Origin: Aquincolibacterium sp964606385
GTDB lineage: Bacteria; Omnitrophota; Omnitrophia; Omnitrophales; Aquincolibacteriaceae
Direction of reading: 5' to 3'
Length of the DNA: 10,215 nt
Assembly (NCBI GenBank): GCA_964606385.1
Contig: CAZSFZ010000035.1
Span: 1 to 10,215 of the forward strand
The notes beneath the pieces are model-generated. The model saw only the letters and a list, made by a program, of their open reading frames with translations, was not told where the DNA came from and ran no database searches. Shown here one piece after another: positions 5,687 to 10,215 of this stretch. Positions within the stretch are counted from its first letter, which is position 1. Each line of letters starts with the position of its first letter. Made by a program: the position numbers and the translations under genes.

Positions 5687-7182
5687 GCTACGGCTTCAGC
5701 CAACAGCACTTTTTCCCGGACTTGATCGCGATAAGAAAGGATGGGTTTGCGCGCGGCAAGAACGTCGTTCGGACGGCGCACCGGAAGCGTGTAAGGCGCA
5801 TTCTTCACTTTCTCGGGATCGGTCGCAGCTTCCTTCGCGATGGCCTTCATTGCTTCAATAAAAAGATCGAGCGTTTCGCGCGCCTCGGTCTCCGTCGGTT
5901 CGATCATGAGCGCCTCGGGGACGACCAGAGGGAAATGAACGGTCGGGGCGTGGAACCCGAAATCCAGCAGACGTTTCCCGACATCCCCCGCGTGGACCCC
6001 TTGGGCGGACAGGGACTTCAGCGAAAGCACGAACTCGTGCATGCACGGCCCTTCGGTCGCCACTTTAAAAACGCCCTTCAGCATTTCCTTCATGTAATTA
6101 GCGTTGAGGATCGCGGCTTCGCTGACCCGGCGGAGTCCTTCTTTCCCGAGCATTTTGAGATAGGCGTACGCGCGGATCATCACGCCGACATTGCCGTGAA
6201 AAAGCTTCACCCGGCCGATCGACCGCTCATCCTGCGCGGCCCAACCGAATCCGTCCTTTGTCTTTTCGACAAGCGGTCCGGGAAGGAACGGGATCAGATG
6301 TTTTTTAACGCCCACGGGACCTGCGCCGGGGCCTCCCCCGCCATGCGGCGTCGAAAAAGTCTTGTGCAGGTTGATGTGGATGATATCAAAACCCATGTCG
6401 CCCGGACGCGCAATCCCAAGAAGCGGGTTGAGGTTCGCGCCGTCATAATAGAGCAGGCCGCCGTGCTGATGCACAAGCCGGGTGATCTCGAGGATATTCC
6501 TGTCAAAAAGCCCGAGCGTGTTGGGGTTCGTGAGCATCAGGCACGCCACATGCTCATCAAGGTGCTGCTTCAGGTCCTCCATGTCCACACAGCCGTGGCT
6601 GTCGGACCGGATCTCGACCACATGGTACCCGAAGAGCGCCGCACTGGCGGGATTGGTGCCGTGGCTCGAATCCGGCACAAGCACCTTGGTGCGTTTCGCA
6701 TCCCCGCGCGAGGCGTGATAGGCGCGGACCAACATCATCCCCGTAAGTTCCCCGTGCGCTCCGGCCGCCGGCTGCATCGTGAACCGGTCCATGCCCGAGA
6801 TCTCTTTGAGCCCCTCTTCGAGCTCCCAGAAGATCCTCAACATTCCCTGAGCGGTCGATGGGTCCTGAAGCGGATGAAGCGCCGAAAACTTTTCCTGACG
6901 CGCCGCCCATTCATTCACTTTGGGGTTGTATTTCATCGTACAGCTTCCCAGCGGGTAAAAGTGCGTATCCACGGAAAAATTCTTGCGGGATAGATTGATG
7001 AAGTGGCGAACGATGTCGGATTCGCTCATCTCGGGAAAGCCGATGGAGGTCTGGCGCAGCAGCCCTTTAGGGAGGCTCTTTTGAGGCGCCGCTTCCGAGA
7101 ACCGCGACTTCGGGAGGGTGACCGCCCTGCGGCCCGGCTTGCTCTTTTCGAAACTGAGACGGTCATCCTGGGAGATCAGCAT
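5683..7182 (-). CDS. gcvPB: Glycine dehydrogenase (decarboxylating) subunit 2, PLP-binding half of the P-protein
   Basis: This 499-residue protein is the C-terminal, cofactor-bearing half of glycine decarboxylase, which releases CO2 from glycine and passes the aminomethyl group to lipoyl-GcvH. Diagnostic stretches are FYPLGSCTMKYNPKVNEW (75-92), MQPAAGAHGELTGM (136-149), SHGTNPASA (173-181), YYDGANLNPLLG (245-256) and the PLP lysine K274 in NLHKTFSTPHGGGGPG. The C-terminal third contains RTTFHAPTV-like family features, here FGFHAPTVHFPL and MIEPTETE. Length is typical for stand-alone subunit 2. The ATG at 7182 overlaps the end of gcvPA by 7 nt, with GGAGG 10 nt upstream inside gcvPA (complement of 7193-7197). 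No key residue appears to be missing. Confidence 0.97.
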   Translation of the reverse strand: MLISQDDRLSFEKSKPGRRAVTLPKSRFSEAAPQKSLPKGLLRQTSIGFPEMSESDIVRHFINLSRKNFSVDTHFYPLGSCTMKYNPKVNEWAARQEKFSALHPLQDPSTAQGMLRIFWELEEGLKEISGMDRFTMQPAAGAHGELTGMMLVRAYHASRGDAKRTKVLVPDSSHGTNPASAALFGYHVVEIRSDSHGCVDMEDLKQHLDEHVACLMLTNPNTLGLFDRNILEITRLVHQHGGLLYYDGANLNPLLGIARPGDMGFDIIHINLHKTFSTPHGGGGPGAGPVGVKKHLIPFLPGPLVEKTKDGFGWAAQDERSIGRVKLFHGNVGVMIRAYAYLKMLGKEGLRRVSEAAILNANYMKEMLKGVFKVATEGPCMHEFVLSLKSLSAQGVHAGDVGKRLLDFGFHAPTVHFPLVVPEALMIEPTETEARETLDLFIEAMKAIAKEAATDPEKVKNAPYTLPVRRPNDVLAARKPILSYRDQVREKVLLAEAVA

Positions 7183-8513
7183 CGGGACAAAGCCTCCACG
7201 AACCGGTCAAGGTCCTCTTTGGATTTCGTCTCCGTGGCGCAGACCAGGAACTCGTCCTTCAGCTCGGGATAATAGACGCCCAGCGCGACCCCGGGGAAAA
7301 TCCCCTGGGCCATCAACTTCTCCTGGACCTTTGAGAACGGTTTTTTTGATCTGACCCGGAATTCATTGAAGACCGGCTGTTCGGAATCTACTTCGAAGTT
7401 CTTGAGACCCGCGATTTTTTCTCGAAGATAATTAGCCCGGTCCCAATTGATCTCACTGATCTCGCGGATACCTTTTTTCCCGAGAAGCGTCATGTAAGCG
7501 CACGCGGCCAGGGCGCAGAGCGCCTGATTACTGCAAATATTGGACCCCGCCCGTTCGCGGCGGATATGCTGTTCGCGCGCCTGAAGCGTCAGGCAAAATG
7601 CCCTTTTCCCGTCCGCATCCTGTGTCAGGCCGGCAAGCCGCCCCGGAATGCGCCGCATCAAGGCCTGGGTCGTTACAAAATAACCCAGATAAGGTCCGCC
7701 GAACTCCATGGCGAGTCCGAGAGGCTGTCCTTCCCCTGCCGCGATATCGGCACCCCATTCCCCCGGGGACTTGAAAAGCCCCATCGAGAGAGGATCCCCC
7801 GTCAGGACCATCAGGGAACCGTTCGCGTGGATCTTCTCGCTCACGCCTTCGAGGTTTTCGATATTCCCGAAAAAATTCGGCGTCTGGAAGATCACGCCCG
7901 CGACGGAGGCGTCAAGTTTCGCCGTCAATTCCTCGCGGTTGAAATTCCCCTTCGCGTCAAAACCCAGTTCTTCGACCTTGTAAGGCGTCCCGGCAAGATA
8001 AGTGCGGATCGTTTCGCGGTAATGCGGATGCATCGAACGCGCCAAAAGGATCTTCGGACGATCCGTATGCTTCAGCACGACCAGCGCGGCCTCCGCGAGA
8101 CTGGTGGCCCCGTCGTAATGGGAGGCATTCGAAACATCGAGCCCCGTGAGTTCCGTCATCAGGCTTTGATATTCATAGATCGCCTGCAAGGTCCCCTGCG
8201 AAGCTTCGGGTTGGTACGGCGTGTAGGCGGTCAGGAATTCCTGGCGTCCGGCGATCTCAAGGGCCGCGGCGGGAATGAAATGCTCATAGCTGCCCGCGCC
8301 CAAAAAGGACAATACATCTCTGGAAGAGGTATTCCCGCGGCCGAGTTGGGTGACGAGATCCTGGACTTCGGGCTCACTCAGCCCGTCCGGAAGCGCGATC
8401 TTGGGGTTACGGAGCGAAGCCGGAATGTCTTTGATCAGCTCATCAAAAGACCGGACACCGATCTCGACAAGCATGGCATTTTTTTCTTCTTCCGTCAGCG
8501 AGAGATAAGGCAT
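7176..8513 (-). CDS. gcvPA: Glycine dehydrogenase (decarboxylating) subunit 1, N-terminal half of the P-protein
   Basis: This 445-residue protein is the partner of GcvPB; the two form the decarboxylating P-protein in organisms with the split form. Family features in order: FLGAGSYEHFIPAA (69-82), TAYTPYQPEASQGTLQAIYE (95-114), ASHYDGATSLAEAA (131-144), QTPNFFGNIENL in the middle, then ADIAAGEGQPLG, FGGPYLGYF, IPGRLAGLTQD and the QAREQHIRRERAGSNICSNQ stretch. This half does not carry the PLP lysine, as expected. The ATG at 8513 lies 15 nt after the gcvH stop with only a weak AAGAG upstream. The gene overlaps gcvPB by 7 nt, so the two subunits are probably made in balanced amounts from one message. 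Confidence 0.97.
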   Translation of the reverse strand: MPYLSLTEEEKNAMLVEIGVRSFDELIKDIPASLRNPKIALPDGLSEPEVQDLVTQLGRGNTSSRDVLSFLGAGSYEHFIPAAALEIAGRQEFLTAYTPYQPEASQGTLQAIYEYQSLMTELTGLDVSNASHYDGATSLAEAALVVLKHTDRPKILLARSMHPHYRETIRTYLAGTPYKVEELGFDAKGNFNREELTAKLDASVAGVIFQTPNFFGNIENLEGVSEKIHANGSLMVLTGDPLSMGLFKSPGEWGADIAAGEGQPLGLAMEFGGPYLGYFVTTQALMRRIPGRLAGLTQDADGKRAFCLTLQAREQHIRRERAGSNICSNQALCALAACAYMTLLGKKGIREISEINWDRANYLREKIAGLKNFEVDSEQPVFNEFRVRSKKPFSKVQEKLMAQGIFPGVALGVYYPELKDEFLVCATETKSKEDLDRFVEALSRC

Positions 8514-8528
8514 GAGAACTCTTGAGGC

Positions 8529-8921
8529 TTAATGTTTAGGAGCCTGCTCGACCACTTCTTGATACTGCGCGGCCGTCATCAGGGTATTCACTTCCGCGGG
8601 GTTCGAGAGCTCGAGCTCAAAGATCCAACCGTCCGCGTAGGGGCTTTGGTTAATAAGCCCGGGATTCGATTCGAGCGCCTTGTTGGCGTCCGTGATCTTG
8701 CCGGAAACCGGCGCGTAGATATCGAACGCCGCCTTGACGGATTCCACGACCGCGGCCGCTTTGGCCTGCTGGACCGCTTGCCCGTTCTTCGGCAGTTCCA
8801 CGAACACGACGTCCGAGATCTCTTTCTGCGCGTACTCGGTCACGCCGACCTTGGCTTTGGCGCCTTGCACGGCGATCCATTCGTGGGTTTTGGTGTAACG
8901 CAGATTCTCAGGAAAATTCAT
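8529..8921 (-). CDS. gcvH: Glycine cleavage system H protein (lipoyl carrier)
   Basis: This 130-residue carrier shuttles the aminomethyl intermediate between the P, T and L proteins on a lipoyl arm. Recognised by the N-terminal LRYTKTHEW (7-15), VGVTEYAQKEISDVVFVELP (25-44) and the modification site VVESVKAAFDIYAPVSG, in which K63 is the lipoylated lysine. The ending NPGLINQSPYADGWIFEL and MTAAQYQEV is standard. Full length for the family. Start at 8921 is supported by GGAGG 5 nt upstream. It lies between gcvT and gcvPA and is the probable substrate of the acyltransferase encoded at the end of the gcv block. Confidence 0.98.
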   Translation of the reverse strand: MNFPENLRYTKTHEWIAVQGAKAKVGVTEYAQKEISDVVFVELPKNGQAVQQAKAAAVVESVKAAFDIYAPVSGKITDANKALESNPGLINQSPYADGWIFELELSNPAEVNTLMTAAQYQEVVEQAPKH

Positions 8922-8926
8922 GATGG

Positions 8927-8931
8927 CCTCC
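8927..8931 (-). promoter_or_regulatory. Strong Shine-Dalgarno site of gcvH
   Basis: The minus strand reads CCGGAGGCCATCATG, with GGAGG 5 nt before the gcvH ATG. It is the strongest translation signal in the gcv block, which fits the need for more carrier protein than enzyme subunits. Confidence 0.8.
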
Positions 8932-8964
8932 GGTTAAAATAATGAAGAGATTTTAGAAGTGAAC

Positions 8965-8988
8965 GGCGGTCATTCTACTCTTTCCGCC
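8965..8988. repeat. Short inverted repeat in the gcvT-gcvH gap
   Basis: GGCGG at 8965-8969 and CCGCC at 8984-8988 are inverted copies separated by 14 nt, inside the 75-nt gap between the gcvT stop and gcvH. No T tract follows on the minus strand, so it is not an intrinsic terminator. It could form a small RNA hairpin that alters message stability or processing between the two genes. With only five pairs and a long loop it may be chance. Confidence 0.2.
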
Positions 8989-8996
8989 TAAACTTT

Positions 8997-10094
8997 TCAT
9001 TTCTTTTTCGTATAAAAGGGCAGAGAAACCAGCACGGCTTTGACGGGTTTTCCACGGACCATCACATCGATCGCGTTGCCGACCTTCGCTTCCGCCGCCG
9101 CAACATAGGCCATGGCGATGTTCTTCCCCGTGGTCGGGATAAAACTGCCGCTTGTGACCGCACCGATCAGCTTGCCGTCTTTTTGGATCTCACAACCCTG
9201 ACGCGGAATGCCGCGCTCGACCATCTCGAGGCCGACCCTCTTTTTTGAGATCCCCTTTTGCTTCTGAGCCTTGAGAATTTCAATCCCCGGAAATTCATCT
9301 TTGGAAAGATCAATTGCCCATTCGAGGTCGGCTTCCAGCGGCGTGATCTCATCCGAGAGTTCATGACCATAAAGCGGCATCGCAGCCTCAAGACGTAAAG
9401 TATCGCGCGCGCCGAAACCGATCGGCAAGAGCCCGTGCTTGGCGCCGACGCGGAAAAGCACGTCCCACACCTGTTTCAGCTTGTGCTTGGGGATCATGAT
9501 CTCATAGCCGTCTTCCCCCGTGTAACCGGTCCGGGCGATCACGCCCCCTTCGAAATCCCTGTAGTGAAAACGGCGGAGGTCCTTATAAAAAGCCCCAAAG
9601 CACTCGAGAAGAATCGTCTGACTCAAGGGTCCTTGAAGCGCCAGAAGCCCCATCTCGTCGCTAAGGTTCGTGAGAGTCACACCCGGCGTGACACGTGACA
9701 GGAACCAGGCGAAATCCTTGTCAATATTGCCCGCGTTCACAATGATCAGGAACTTTTTTTCGGCCATGCGGTAGACAATGATGTCGTCGACCATCCCGCC
9801 CCGGTCGTTCACAAGCGGCATGTAGATCGCCTGACTTGATTTCAACTGGGAAACCAGCCTCGGAAGGTTCTTTTCGAGATAGTCCAGCACTCCGGGCCCT
9901 TCGGCGATGAATTCCCCCATGTGGGAGATATCGAAAACGCCGGCCTTGGTACGGACCGCGGCGTGTTCTTCCATGATACTGGAATAAAAGAGAGGGACGA
10001 GCCATCCCCCAAAATCACCCATGCGGGCGCCTTTGAGGAGGTGCTCTTCGTGGAGCGGCAACTTCGTTGGTTCTGTCTCTAAAGCCATGGTCAT
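8997..10094 (-). CDS. gcvT: Aminomethyltransferase, glycine cleavage system T protein
   Basis: The product (365 residues from this start) transfers the methylene carbon from aminomethyl-lipoyl-GcvH to tetrahydrofolate, releasing ammonia. Motifs: LHEEHLLKGARMGDFGGW (14-31), AGVFDISHMGEF (51-62), the GGMVDDIIVYR segment with the conserved Asp pair at 103-104 that includes the family's catalytic aspartate, NAGNIDKD, RTGYTGEDGYEI, GARDTLRLEAAMPLYGHEL and the C-terminal VTSGSFIPTTGKNIAMAYV. Length is as expected. The same frame is open into the tRNA gene, but starts upstream of 10094 add residues unlike the family and would overlap a probable promoter. ATGs at 10094 and 10088 are both possible; neither has a clear Shine-Dalgarno site, so the start is uncertain by two codons. 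First gene of the operon. Confidence 0.95.
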   Translation of the reverse strand: MTMALETEPTKLPLHEEHLLKGARMGDFGGWLVPLFYSSIMEEHAAVRTKAGVFDISHMGEFIAEGPGVLDYLEKNLPRLVSQLKSSQAIYMPLVNDRGGMVDDIIVYRMAEKKFLIIVNAGNIDKDFAWFLSRVTPGVTLTNLSDEMGLLALQGPLSQTILLECFGAFYKDLRRFHYRDFEGGVIARTGYTGEDGYEIMIPKHKLKQVWDVLFRVGAKHGLLPIGFGARDTLRLEAAMPLYGHELSDEITPLEADLEWAIDLSKDEFPGIEILKAQKQKGISKKRVGLEMVERGIPRQGCEIQKDGKLIGAVTSGSFIPTTGKNIAMAYVAAAEAKVGNAIDVMVRGKPVKAVLVSLPFYTKKK

Positions 10095-10133
10095 AAAGAA
10101 AAAAGCCGATTGGGAAGAAAAACGGGATGACGC

Positions 10134-10139
10134 ATTATA
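10134..10139 (-). promoter_or_regulatory. Candidate -10 box of the gcv operon
   Basis: The minus strand has a perfect TATAAT between the tRNA 3' end and gcvT. The hexamer 17 nt upstream (CTTTTA) is a poor -35 and lies in the T-rich run that follows the tRNA. Transcription would start near 10127 and give a leader of about 33 nt, too short for a glycine riboswitch. The alternative is readthrough from the tRNA-Pro transcript. Confidence 0.4.
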
Positions 10140-10167
10140 AGGCATGGAATAAAAAATAAAAGAAAAA

Positions 10168-10215
10168 TCGGGGTGAGAGGAATTGAACCTCCGACATCTT
10201 GCTCCCAAAGCAAGC
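10168..10215 (-). tRNA. tRNA-Pro(UGG), 3' half (5' part outside window)
   Basis: The minus strand gives an anticodon stem CTTGC/GCAAG around the loop TTTGGGA, so the anticodon is TGG at 10207-10205. It is followed by a T arm GGAGG-TTCAATT-CCTCT and the acceptor strand CACCCCG with discriminator A at 10168. CACCCCG with A73 is the usual acceptor end of bacterial proline tRNA. The CCA tail is not encoded. T-rich sequence follows, which could aid 3' end formation. The D arm and 5' acceptor strand lie beyond the right edge. Confidence 0.93.

Noticed and set aside
5722..6993. Forward open frame of 423 codons
   Set aside because: It is fully antisense to gcvPB, and its Arg/His-rich translation matches no family. 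The conserved glycine decarboxylase on the other strand explains the openness.
7566..8525. Forward open frame of 319 codons
   Set aside because: It is antisense to gcvPA and shows no family motif or convincing start signal.
10095..10208. N-terminal extension of gcvT into the tRNA gene
   Set aside because: The extra residues would be encoded by tRNA-Pro and by the T-rich spacer, are unlike any GcvT N-terminus, and overlap the candidate -10 box. They are open by chance.
1..10215. CRISPR array, insertion sequence or phage module
   Set aside because: No regularly spaced direct repeats, terminal inverted repeats, transposase or integrase motifs were seen. The partial tRNA at the right edge shows no nearby attachment-site duplication inside the window.

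Overview
The window looks like a piece of a bacterial chromosome from the PVC superphylum or a close relative, most likely Candidatus Omnitrophota or a similar lineage. This rests on two things. One is a small gene of the Minf_1886 (Planctomycetes/Verrucomicrobia-restricted) family. The other is a large exported protein with paired histidine motifs of a kind I associate with Omnitrophota-like genomes. The assignment is an inference from protein families, not from a marker gene. All supported genes are on the minus strand, so transcription runs from the right edge to the left edge.

Right edge to about 4.97 kb: the 3' half of tRNA-Pro(UGG) is followed by a compact glycine-cleavage operon, gcvT-gcvH-gcvPA-gcvPB. 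The P-protein is split into two subunits. It leads directly into a LipM/LplA-fold acyltransferase that carries a LipM-type cysteine. Together these supply the T, H and P proteins of the glycine cleavage system and probably the enzyme that acylates the H-protein. The fourth protein (L, dihydrolipoamide dehydrogenase) and lipoyl synthase LipA are not in the window.

5.0 to 2.53 kb: the run continues without a gap into a 124-residue Minf_1886-family protein of unknown function and a UvrD/PcrA-type superfamily 1 DNA helicase. The junctions from gcvPA to pcrA all overlap (7, 4, 34 and 4 nt), so the helicase appears to be translated from the same message as the glycine-cleavage genes.

2.53 to 2.21 kb: an AT-rich intergenic region of about 317 nt. 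It has a candidate -10 box, a 16-nt near-palindrome and an 8-nt direct repeat spaced 20 nt apart, and it ends in a very good ribosome binding site.

2.21 kb to the left edge: a large gene that starts with a signal peptide and stays open through the window edge (737 codons seen). It looks like an exported, strongly elaborated member of the TraB/Tiki/EreA/ChaN-like fold group. Its conserved histidine motifs are separated by more than 400 residues of mostly charged, helical-looking sequence. It is the least understood and most interesting object in the window. No CRISPR array, insertion sequence, phage gene or recognisable riboswitch was seen.
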